41,097 nucleotides of DNA from an uncultured Oscillospiraceae bacterium. GTDB lineage: Bacteria; Bacillota; Clostridia; Oscillospirales; Oscillospiraceae. This document shows, one piece after another, positions 7,670 to 15,195 of this stretch. The position numbers and the translations under genes are program-made. The stretch is taken from positions 1-41,097 of the forward strand of contig CAJFQQ010000035.1 of the NCBI GenBank assembly GCA_904419145.1, read 5' to 3'. How positions within the stretch are numbered: position 1 is the stretch's first letter; each line of letters begins with the position of its first letter. The notes under the pieces are model-generated. The model saw only the letters and a list, made by a program, of their open reading frames with translations, did not search any database and was not told the DNA's origin.

Positions 7670-9688
7670 TCAGTGTCTCCCCCGACGGTTCTTTCCGCCC
7701 CGCTCCGGCGCCGCTCCGCCCCTCCGGGCAGAGGATGTCCGCCTCTGGTCGTCAGCCTTTTTGCGCCCGGGCGCCGGGCCCCGACCGCTCCCCCCTGTAG
7801 GGGCTGCTTTTTTCTGCCGGCCCCGGGATTCCCCAGCGGGTCTGCCCCCGACGGGGACCTTCCCGCCGCTCCGGTGCTCCTCCCCTCTGGGGTGGAGGGG
7901 GCGGATGAGGCAGTCCTTCCCGTAGCCGATGAGGTCGGTGCGCCCGGCCCTGTGCAGCGCCTCCGTCACCAGGCGGCGCATCTCCGGCCGCTTCCACTGT
8001 AAAAGGGCGCGCTGGAGGGCCTTTTCGTGGGGGTCCCGGGCCACATAGACCGGCTCCATGGTCCGGGGGTCGATGCCGGTGTACCACATGCAGGTGGAGA
8101 GGGTCCCCGGGGTGGGGTAGAAGTCCTGGACCTGCTCGGGCTGGCGGCCGGTCCTGTTGAGGAACTGCGCCAGTTCCACCGCGTCGGCCAGGGTGCACCC
8201 CGGGTGGCTGCTCATGAGGTAGGGCACGATGTACTGCTCCAGGCCGTAGCGCTGGTTCAGGCGCTCGTACTTGTCCTTGAAGCGCAGGTACACCTCGAAG
8301 TGGGGCTTTCCCATGTAGTCCAGCACCCGGCTGGCACAGTGCTCCGGGGCCACCTTCAGCTGCCCGGACACGTGGTGGCGCACCAGGTCGGAGAAGAACT
8401 CGCTGTTTTTCTCGCAGAGCATGTAGTCAAAGCGGATGCCGCTGCGGATGAACACCTTCTTCACCCCCGGGATGGCCCGGACCTTCCGCAGCAACTGGAG
8501 ATAGTCCTGGTGGCTGGGGTCCAGGTTGGGGCAGGGGGTAGGGGCCAGGCAGGCCCGGTGCTTGCACATGCCGTTTTTCAGTTGCTGCTGGCAGGAGGGG
8601 TGGCGGAAGTTGGCGGTGGGGCCGCCGATGTCGTGGACATAGCCCTTGAACTTGGGGTCATGGGTGAAGCCCTCCACCTCTTTCAGCACGCTCTCGTGGC
8701 TCCGGGAGGTGACCATCCGCCCCTGGTGGAAGGCCAGGGAGCAGAAGTTGCACCCCCCGAAGCACCCCCGGTTGTGGGCCACGGAGAAGCGCACCTCCTC
8801 GATGGCCGCCACGCCCCCCTGCTCGTCGTACATGGGGTGGACCTCCCGGGCGAAGGGCAGGGCGTATACCGCATCCAGTTCCTTTTGATTGAGGGGCATG
8901 GCCGGCGGGTTCACCACCAGGCAGCCGCTGCCGTGGGGCTGGAGGATGGCCTTCCCCCGGACGGCGTCATGCTCCTCGTACTCGATTTTCGTGGCCAGGG
9001 CGTAGTCGTGCTTGTCCGCACACACCGCCTCGAAGGAGGGGACCGCCACCGCATCGAAGGCACAGACGCCCTCGTGGGAGAAATAGGCCGTGCCCCGGAT
9101 GTCGGTGAGGGTTTTCACGTCCTCCCCCTTCGAGAGCCGCCGGGCGATCTCACGGGTGGCCCGCTCCCCCATGCCGTAGACCAGCAGGTCCGCCCCCGCG
9201 TCCAGGAGGATGGAGCGGCGGACCTTGTCGTCCCAGTAGTCGTAGTGGGCGAAGCGGCGGAGACTGGCCTCCAGGCCGCCGATGACGATGGGCGTGCCGG
9301 GGAAGGCCTCCCGGGCCCGGTTGGCGTAGACGATGGTGGGCCGGTCCGGCCGCAGGCCCATCTTGCTGCCGGGGCTGTAGGCGTCGGAGGACCGGCGCTT
9401 CTTGGCGGCGGTGTAGTGGGCCACCATGGAGTCGATGTTCCCCCCGCCGATCAAGACGCCGTACCGGGGCTTCCCCATGTCGAGGAACGCCTGGGGGCTG
9501 TGCCAGTCCGGCTGGGAGAGCACCGCCACCCGGTAGCCCTCTGCCTCCAGCACCCGGGCGATGATGGCCGTGCCGAAACTGGGGTGGTCGATATAGGCGT
9601 CGGCGGTGACCACCAGGAAGTCGTAGTACCACCAGTCCCGGCTGTGCATGTCCTCCCGGCTCACGGGCAGGAAGTCCAAAGTATCCAT
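7670..9688 (-). CDS. YgiQ-family radical SAM protein (UPF0313)
   Basis: 672-residue member of the YgiQ family, radical SAM proteins whose reaction is not firmly known. The N-terminal half has the cobalamin-binding-like UPF0313 fold, with GKPRYGVLIGGGNIDSMV and IVIGGLEASLRRFAHYDYW. The radical SAM CxxxCxxC is in GCFGGCNFC, followed by VHDIGGPTANF and the C-terminal FYPTPGTLSTCMWYTG. The last ~70 residues are a basic Arg/Gly/Ala-rich low-complexity tail, as often seen in this family and probably disordered. ATG at 9688 has AGGAG at seven bases. It appears monocistronic between two repeat copies. Confidence 0.93.
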   Translation of the reverse strand: MDTLDFLPVSREDMHSRDWWYYDFLVVTADAYIDHPSFGTAIIARVLEAEGYRVAVLSQPDWHSPQAFLDMGKPRYGVLIGGGNIDSMVAHYTAAKKRRSSDAYSPGSKMGLRPDRPTIVYANRAREAFPGTPIVIGGLEASLRRFAHYDYWDDKVRRSILLDAGADLLVYGMGERATREIARRLSKGEDVKTLTDIRGTAYFSHEGVCAFDAVAVPSFEAVCADKHDYALATKIEYEEHDAVRGKAILQPHGSGCLVVNPPAMPLNQKELDAVYALPFAREVHPMYDEQGGVAAIEEVRFSVAHNRGCFGGCNFCSLAFHQGRMVTSRSHESVLKEVEGFTHDPKFKGYVHDIGGPTANFRHPSCQQQLKNGMCKHRACLAPTPCPNLDPSHQDYLQLLRKVRAIPGVKKVFIRSGIRFDYMLCEKNSEFFSDLVRHHVSGQLKVAPEHCASRVLDYMGKPHFEVYLRFKDKYERLNQRYGLEQYIVPYLMSSHPGCTLADAVELAQFLNRTGRQPEQVQDFYPTPGTLSTCMWYTGIDPRTMEPVYVARDPHEKALQRALLQWKRPEMRRLVTEALHRAGRTDLIGYGKDCLIRPLHPRGEEHRSGGKVPVGGRPAGESRGRQKKAAPTGGSGRGPAPGRKKADDQRRTSSARRGGAAPERGGKNRRGRH

Positions 9689-9728
9689 GTCGATTCTCCT
9701 TGCTCCATCGGATCAGATTCTTTCCCCC

Positions 9729-9757
9729 ATCATACCGGGTTTTGGACGGAAAAGCAA
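9729..9757 (-). promoter_or_regulatory. candidate promoter of the YgiQ-family gene
   Basis: On the minus strand TTGCTT (9752-9757) and TATGAT (9729-9734) with a 17 bp spacer, about 40 bp before the start codon. Confidence 0.55.
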
Positions 9758-9833
9758 TCCCCGGGCGCAGGGCAAAGGGGCGGAGGGCCTTTTCGGTTCC
9801 CGGGGATGGGCTGCTTTTGGGCGTTGGTCGTAT

Positions 9834-10468
9834 GCAGGTTTCGGCAGTGCCTGCCGGGGCGGGAGTGCCCGCACTCCGTGGGGTAACTTTTTGCTTGTGC
9901 AAAAAGTCACCAAAAACACACTTAGGGGCGTTGCCCCTAAGAACCCCAAATTTTTGGAACAGGGTCGTGGAGGGGTTTAGATTAGAAACGATGTCGGTAG
10001 CAGGATTACCTACGAGCCCTGGCACTTTCCATAGTACGCCTGCCGGCCTGTTGTGTAGTGGCCGCTAAGACAGGAGAGCAGTTGCTTCTCTTTTTCTCTT
10101 GCTGTTTATGGCTTGGCGGAGACTTGCGGAAAGGGACTGGTGCATCCGTTACCCACCGCACCAGGCGCGGGATCAGGGGAGAAGCGGCCTGGATGCTCGC
10201 CTGGGCAGGGCCTAAGGCCCGGGAGGGGGCGCAGACGCAAGACGATGCCCACGCGCCGGAAGGAGAAGCAGGCACTCCATTGTACATCAATGGGGTCCTT
10301 AGGGGCCGCAGCCCCTAAGCCAGTTTTTGCCTACTTTTGCCTGGCGGCAAAAGTAGGTCGTGCCCGGGGGCACGAGGAACCGTCCCTCGCGCCGGAGCGC
10401 GAAATCTCCCCTGAAAGTGTGCCAGAAACACCCCGTGCCCGGGGGCGCGAAACCTCCCCAGGCAGGGG
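9834..10468 (-). repeat. large inverted-repeat-bounded intergenic repeat, copy 4
   Basis: Minus orientation. The arms are AACTTTTTGC...GCAAAAAGT with TTAGGGGCGTTGCCCCTAAG (about 9885-9942), and TTAGGGGCCGCAGCCCCTAAG with CTACTTTTGCC...GGCAAAAGTAG (about 10297-10358). Tandem CGTGCCCGGGGGCACG-type hairpin units extend to 10468. Its left arm closely resembles that of copy 1. No gene is supported. Confidence 0.85.
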
Positions 10469-10472
10469 CAGC

Positions 10473-10501
10473 AAAACGGGAGGCCCCGTTCGGGACCTCC
10501 C
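10473..10501 (-). terminator. probable terminator of the phosphatase-GNAT gene
   Basis: On the minus strand GGGAGG-CCCG / CGGG-CCTCCC forms a GC-rich hairpin followed by GTTTTGC, 16 bp past the stop codon. The T run is short. Confidence 0.5.
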
Positions 10502-10516
10502 TGCCGACGCGTTCCC

Positions 10517-11548
10517 TTATTCCTCCGGGATCTCCCGGATCACCAGCCGAATATCCATCTCCATGTCCCGGTTTTCCCCGCTTCGGCCCACGGTGACAAA
10601 CCCGAACTGGGCAAAAAACGCCTCCGTATCCCCGCCGCAGGTGAGGACGATCTTCTCCCGTCCCTGGTGCCGGGCGTACTGCACCGCCTGCCCCATGAGC
10701 TGGGTGCCAAGGCCCATCCCCCGGCAGTCCGGGACGATCTCATAGCGGGTGATGCGCAGGGCATCCGGCTCCAGGGCCATATGGATGGCTCCGGCCTCCC
10801 GCTCCTCCAGCATGGCCCGCTGGTCCCGGCCGGCGGGGCCGTCGGCGGTGATCTGATACCAGAGCCCCGGCTCCCCGGACAGGGCCGGCTTCTTGTGCCA
10901 GTTCTGCCGGCGCAGGGTGGAGAGGCTGTCGCTCAGGTGGGCGGTGTCGTCCTGAAAGACGATGCGGATATCCTCCTCCCCCTCCGCCTCCAGCAAAGTC
11001 ACGCCGGTGTTGTCGCAGTGGCCCGATTCCAGGCCGATCTCCTCCAGCGTCAGGCCCCGGAGCGTGCCCGTCAGGGTGCGCAGGGCCGAGCCGTGGCTGG
11101 TGGCCACTACCGTTTTCCCCGGGTTCTCCGCTATGATCTGTCGGACGGCCCGGACCATCCGGTCCCGGACCGCGGCAAAGGTCTCCGCCCCCTCCACCTG
11201 CCACAGGTGGGGCCGGCGGTTGAAATCCACCAGCATCTGGGGGTCCAGGCGCTGGAGCTCTCCCCAGGTCTTTTCCTCCCAGGCCCCCAGGCTGATCTCC
11301 CGCAGCAGCGGCAGCGGCCGGAACGGGAGCCCCTTGGGCCCGTAGATGGCGGAGGCGGTGATGTGGGTGCGCAGCAGGTCGCTGCCGTATACCGCGTCCA
11401 CGGGAATCTCCCGGAACCGCTTTCGCAGGGCGGCGAGCTGCCGGTAGCCCCGGGGCGTGACGGTGCTGTTGTACTGGCCGTGGGCCAGGCGGTAGAGATT
11501 GCCCTCGGCCTCGGCGTGGCGGATGAGGTAAATCCTTGTCATGGGCAT
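10517..11548 (-). CDS. histidine phosphatase-GNAT acetyltransferase fusion protein
   Basis: Two-domain protein of 343 residues. Residues ~4-200 form a histidine phosphatase (phosphoglycerate-mutase-like) domain. It has the RHAEAE motif with the phospho-accepting H11, a likely acid E84 (LREISLGAWEE) and the second active-site histidine H152 in ATSHGS. Residues ~220-340 form a GNAT N-acetyltransferase domain with the acetyl-CoA loop VPDCRGMGLGT and a C-terminal FFAQFGFVTVGR strand. Both active-site sets look complete. The substrates are unknown; cobalamin-pathway CobC-like or house-cleaning phosphatases are the nearest types. The start has GGGAGG seven bases upstream. It is a single-gene unit with a strong promoter. 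Confidence 0.9.
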   Translation of the reverse strand: MPMTRIYLIRHAEAEGNLYRLAHGQYNSTVTPRGYRQLAALRKRFREIPVDAVYGSDLLRTHITASAIYGPKGLPFRPLPLLREISLGAWEEKTWGELQRLDPQMLVDFNRRPHLWQVEGAETFAAVRDRMVRAVRQIIAENPGKTVVATSHGSALRTLTGTLRGLTLEEIGLESGHCDNTGVTLLEAEGEEDIRIVFQDDTAHLSDSLSTLRRQNWHKKPALSGEPGLWYQITADGPAGRDQRAMLEEREAGAIHMALEPDALRITRYEIVPDCRGMGLGTQLMGQAVQYARHQGREKIVLTCGGDTEAFFAQFGFVTVGRSGENRDMEMDIRLVIREIPEE

Positions 11549-11594
11549 GGCGGAGCCTCCCTTTTCATTCCAACCAAATTAAAAACCAGAATAC

Positions 11595-11623
11595 ATTATA
11601 GCGAAATTTGTCGCAGCGCGCAA
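11595..11623 (-). promoter_or_regulatory. promoter of the phosphatase-GNAT gene
   Basis: On the minus strand TTGCGC (11618-11623) and a perfect TATAAT (11595-11600) with a 17 bp spacer, ~45 bp before the start codon. Confidence 0.7.
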
Positions 11624-11718
11624 GAGAGGCGATGTGAAATCTCACCAGGACGCTGTGCGGTTACATTTCCGCTTTCCGCGCATACTAAGGGCAAATCCGA
11701 CAGGAAGGAGTGAGCACC

Positions 11719-11892
11719 ATGACCATGGGTTCTTTCGTGCGCGGCATGGTAGTGGGCGCCGTGGCGGGCATGGCGGCGGACATGATCCTGCGGCCCAAGG
11801 CCAAGCCCAAGACCGAGGCGGGCAAGGCGCTGCAGTCTGTCACCGACGTGGTGGACAACGCTGCCAATGACGTCATGCGCAAAATGCGCTGA
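11719..11892 (+). CDS. small YtxH-like membrane-associated protein
   Basis: 57-residue protein. The N-terminus carries a Gly/Ala/Val-rich hydrophobic stretch (MVVGAVAGMAADMIL, ~9-24). A basic lysine-rich linker follows (RPKAKPK), then an amphipathic helix ending in VMRKMR. This layout resembles YtxH-type small stress-related proteins, whose function is not defined; the assignment rests on layout only. ATG at 11719 is preferred to the upstream GTG at 11710, because AAGGAG sits eight bases before the ATG. It is followed immediately by a terminator, so it is its own transcription unit. Confidence 0.75.
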   Translation: MTMGSFVRGMVVGAVAGMAADMILRPKAKPKTEAGKALQSVTDVVDNAANDVMRKMR

Positions 11893-11902
11893 AAAACGGA
11901 AA

Positions 11903-11936
11903 AGAGGGGGATGGCAGCGCCGTCTCCCTCTTTCTG
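11903..11936 (+). terminator. terminator of the YtxH-like gene
   Basis: AGAGGG-GA-GGC / GCC-TC-CCCTCT hairpin followed by TTTCTGTCTGTT, starting 11 bp after the stop codon. Confidence 0.75.
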
Positions 11937-11990
11937 TCTGTTCGATCCGGCGTGGAGCGATCACGGTCCGAGGCGGGGCTTTGCCGCCGG

Positions 11991-12617
11991 GACCGGCGGG
12001 GAGGTTTCGTGCCCCCGGGCACGGGGTATTTCCGGCACACCCCTGCCAGGGGAGGTTTCGCGCTCCGGCGCGAGGCCCTTTTGGCACGGCCCAAAAGGGC
12101 CGAAAAGGCCGCTTAGGGGCTGCGGCCCCTAAGAACCCCCTTTGATGTACAGCAAAGTACCTACTTCTCTTACCGGCGCGTGGGCATCGTCTTGCCTCTG
12201 CGCCCCCTTCCGGGCCTTCCGCTTCGCTAGGCCCTGCCCAGGCAAGCATCCAGGCCACTTCTCCCTTGATACCGCGCCTGGTGCGGCGGTTGCGGTTCAA
12301 GTTTTCACTGCACCATAAACTGCAAGAGATAAAGAGAAGCAACTACTTTCCTATCTTAGCGGCTCACCATTTTCACCGGCCGGCAGGCGTAGTTTGGAGA
12401 GTGCCAAGGTCCGTAGGTAATCGTTCTACCGATACCGTTACTTATGTAAACCCCTCCACGACCCTGTTCCAAAAAATCGGGGTCCTTAGGGGTGGAACCC
12501 CTAAGTGGCGTTTTGCCCACTTTTTCGCCATGGAAAAAGTGGGTCGTGCCCGGGGGCACGAAATTCCCCCACCCCTGGAGAGTGGAACCCCTCCCCCGGC
12601 AAGGCTGCCGAAAGAAG
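11991..12617 (+). repeat. large inverted-repeat-bounded intergenic repeat, copy 5
   Basis: Plus orientation (CCATAAACTGCAAGAG near 12312; CCCCTCCACGACCCTG near 12452). The left arm has CCCTTTTGG...CCAAAAGGG with TTAGGGGCTGCGGCCCCTAAG (about 12075-12132). The right arm has TTAGGGGTGGAACCCCTAAG with CCACTTTTTC...GAAAAAGTGG (about 12484-12545). The hairpin sequences differ from other copies while pairing is kept. No gene is supported in it. Confidence 0.85.
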
Positions 12618-12679
12618 CACAAGGCCATGGCCATTCCCCCTTTACTTTTGAATAAAGTGAAAATTCCGGCAAGTTTCCC

Positions 12680-12707
12680 TTTACCGATTGCCAAATTGTG
12701 CTATACT
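12680..12707 (+). promoter_or_regulatory. promoter of the zapA operon
   Basis: TTTACC (12680-12685), a 16 bp spacer and TATACT (12702-12707) preceded by TGC (extended -10). It lies 66 bp upstream of zapA in an AT-richer gap and could drive zapA, the U32 gene and mrdA. Confidence 0.65.
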
Positions 12708-12772
12708 ATATCCTGAATTGATATGTCAACTCGGGACGACCAAACAGATCATATACCAAGGAGGAACGCCCC

Positions 12773-13102
12773 ATGGAAAACAAGATCACCATCAGCATCT
12801 GTGGAGAGGAGTACACCTTTGCGGCGGAGGAAACGCCCTCCTACATGCAGAAAGTGGCCGCCATGGTGGACGGCCGGATGAATGAAATTCTCCAGAGCAC
12901 CCATGTCAGCCGCACCGACGCGGCGGTGCTGGCGGCAGTGAACATTGCCGACGAGTATCTCAAGAGCCAGGGCACCGCGGAGAACCTGCGCGCCCAGCTC
13001 AAGGGTTATCTGGACGATGCCACCAAGGCCAAGAACGAGGCCTCGGAGCTGAAGCGGGAGGTCTTCCGCCTCCAGCAGCAGCTGGAGAAGGCCTCCAAGT
13101 GA
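12773..13102 (+). CDS. zapA: cell division protein ZapA
   Basis: ZapA binds FtsZ and promotes bundling of the Z-ring at midcell. The 109-residue protein has the N-terminal globular domain (ITISICGEEYTFAAEETPSYMQKVA, a ZapA hallmark opening). A C-terminal coiled coil starting around residue 65 (AENLRAQLKGYLDD...) supports dimer and tetramer formation. The start has AGGAGG upstream. Its stop codon overlaps the start of the U32 peptidase gene, and the operon continues into PBP2, tying division and wall synthesis together. Confidence 0.9.
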   Translation: MENKITISICGEEYTFAAEETPSYMQKVAAMVDGRMNEILQSTHVSRTDAAVLAAVNIADEYLKSQGTAENLRAQLKGYLDDATKAKNEASELKREVFRLQQQLEKASK

Positions 13103-15195
13103 GCATGGAGCTGCTCGCCCCCGCCGGCCACTGGGAGGCTATGGCTGCCGCCGTGCAGAGCGGCGCAGGGGCGGTGTACATGGGCTTCGGGGACTTTAAC
13201 GCCCGCCGGGGCGCCAAAAATTTTACGCCCGAGGAGTTTCAGCGGGCGGTGGACTACTGCCACCTGCGGGGGGTGAAGGTGTACCTCACCCTCAACACCC
13301 TGCTCACCGACCGGGAGCTGCCGGCGGCGGAGGAGCACCTGCGCCTGGCCTCCCGCTGGGGGGTGGACGGCGTCATCGTCCAGGACTGGGGCCTTCTGGC
13401 CCTGGCCCGGGAGGTGACCCCCGACCTGCCCCTCCACGCCAGCACCCAGATGACGATCCATACCCGCTCCGGCGTGGAGGCCTGCGCCCGGGCGGGGATG
13501 CGCTGCGCGGTGCTGGCCCGGGAGCTGTCGAAGGACGAGATCGCCGCCATCTGCAAGGACAGCCCCATCAACATCGAGATCTTCGCCCACGGCGCCCTGT
13601 GCATGTGCTACTCCGGCCAGTGCGCCATGAGCGCCCTCATCGGCGGCCGCAGCGGCAACCGGGGCAAGTGCGCCCAGCCCTGCCGCCTGCCCTACGCCAT
13701 GGACGGGGGCAAGCCGGGCCACCCCCTGAGCCTGAAGGACGCCTGTCTCGCGGAGCACCTGCGGGAGTGCGAGGACATGGGGGTGGGCATCCTGAAGCTG
13801 GAGGGGCGGATGAAGCGGCCGGAGTATGTGGCCGTGGTCACCGGCATCTATGCCCGGCTCCTCCGGGAACGCCGCGCCCCCACAGAGGCGGAGCGCGGGG
13901 CGCTGGAGGCCGCCTTCTCCCGAAACGGCTTTACCGAGGGCTACTGGCAGGGGAAAACCGGCCCCGCCATGTTCGGCACCCGGCCGGAGAACGCCGCCGA
14001 ACCAAAAGAGCTGTTTGCCGCCGCCCGGGCCGCCTATGAGAAGGAGGACCGGAGATTGGTGGATGTGTCCTTTTCCTGTACTATCACCCCGGACGCCCCC
14101 GCGTCCCTGACCGCCTCCGACGCCGACGGCCACACCGTCACCGTCGCCGGGGCGGTGCCGGAGGCGGCCCGGAACCGGAGCCTCACCGCCGGCGAGGTGG
14201 AGGACCGCCTGCAAAAGACCGGCGGCACCGCCTTTCGCTGTGCCGCCGCCCAGGCGGAGGTGGCCGACGGCCTGCGCCTGAGCGCCGCCGACCTCAACGC
14301 CCTGCGCCGCGAGGCCCTGGAGGCGCTGACTGCGGTGCGTATTGCCCCGCCGGAGCGCCGGGAGGCCCCCGCCTCCCCCCTGCCCCAGGCGGAGAACCCC
14401 GCCGCGCCGACGGCCCTCACCGTGTCCCTGTTCCATCCGGATCAGCTCTCCCCGGACCTCTTTTCCGCTCCGGTGGCCTGGACCTCCCTGCCCCTCCAGC
14501 ATGTGGCGGGGACGGACATCGCCCCCTATGGGGACAAAACCCGCTTTGCCGTGGAGCTGCCCCGGATCTGGCGGGACGGCGACGAGGCGGAGATCCGCCG
14601 CCTGCTGTCCCTGGCCCGGGACCGGGGCTTTGCCGGCGTGCAGGTCCACAACATCGGCCAGATCCAGCTAGCTCTGGAGAGCGGCCTCATCCCCCGGGGG
14701 GATCTGGGGCTTAACGTGTTCAACACCCGCGCCCTCCAGTGTTTGAAGGAGTGGGGCCTCCAGAGCGCCTGCCTGTCCTTTGAGCTGCGCCTGGAGCAGA
14801 TCCGGGATCTCCGGAAGGTGCTCCCCTGCGAGGCGGTGGTCTACGGCCGCCTGCCGGTGATGATTACGGAGAACTGCCTGATTTCCAACCAGTACGGCTG
14901 TAAAAGCCATGATCTCCAGGGCCCCTGCGCCGCCCCCCACGCCCTCACCGACCGGCGGGGGGAGCGCTTCCCGGTGCTGGGCGTCTGGGGCTGCCGCAGC
15001 GAGATCGAAAACGCGAAAACCCTGTTCCTGGGGGATAAGCCGGCGTATCGCCAGGTGGGCCTCGCCTTTGCCCGCCTGCGCTTTACCACGGAGGACGCGG
15101 CGGAGTGCGCCGCGGTGCTCCGCCGGTATGCCGGGGAGGGGGACTTTGCCCCCCCGGATCTCACCAGGGGCCTCTACTATCGAGGAGTGGACTGA
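13099..15195 (+). CDS. U32 family peptidase-like protein with DUF3656 (RlhA type)
   Basis: 698-residue U32 protein. The family signature is present at about residues 160-178 (EIFAHGALCMCYSGQCAMS) with cysteines C168, C170 and C175, then C191 and C195 (GKCAQPC). These are the likely iron-sulfur ligands of the family. A DUF3656-like region follows (~380-450), and a second TIM-barrel half has NCLISNQYGCKSHD and GPCAAPH. Long members of this architecture include E. coli RlhA, needed for 23S rRNA C2501 hydroxylation; assigning that reaction here is inference, and the old name peptidase may be misleading. GTG at 13099 overlaps the zapA stop (GTGA) and has GGAGAAGG seven bases upstream; ATG at 13105 is the alternative. 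Its stop overlaps the mrdA start (TGATG). Confidence 0.88.
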   Translation: MSMELLAPAGHWEAMAAAVQSGAGAVYMGFGDFNARRGAKNFTPEEFQRAVDYCHLRGVKVYLTLNTLLTDRELPAAEEHLRLASRWGVDGVIVQDWGLLALAREVTPDLPLHASTQMTIHTRSGVEACARAGMRCAVLARELSKDEIAAICKDSPINIEIFAHGALCMCYSGQCAMSALIGGRSGNRGKCAQPCRLPYAMDGGKPGHPLSLKDACLAEHLRECEDMGVGILKLEGRMKRPEYVAVVTGIYARLLRERRAPTEAERGALEAAFSRNGFTEGYWQGKTGPAMFGTRPENAAEPKELFAAARAAYEKEDRRLVDVSFSCTITPDAPASLTASDADGHTVTVAGAVPEAARNRSLTAGEVEDRLQKTGGTAFRCAAAQAEVADGLRLSAADLNALRREALEALTAVRIAPPERREAPASPLPQAENPAAPTALTVSLFHPDQLSPDLFSAPVAWTSLPLQHVAGTDIAPYGDKTRFAVELPRIWRDGDEAEIRRLLSLARDRGFAGVQVHNIGQIQLALESGLIPRGDLGLNVFNTRALQCLKEWGLQSACLSFELRLEQIRDLRKVLPCEAVVYGRLPVMITENCLISNQYGCKSHDLQGPCAAPHALTDRRGERFPVLGVWGCRSEIENAKTLFLGDKPAYRQVGLAFARLRFTTEDAAECAAVLRRYAGEGDFAPPDLTRGLYYRGVD

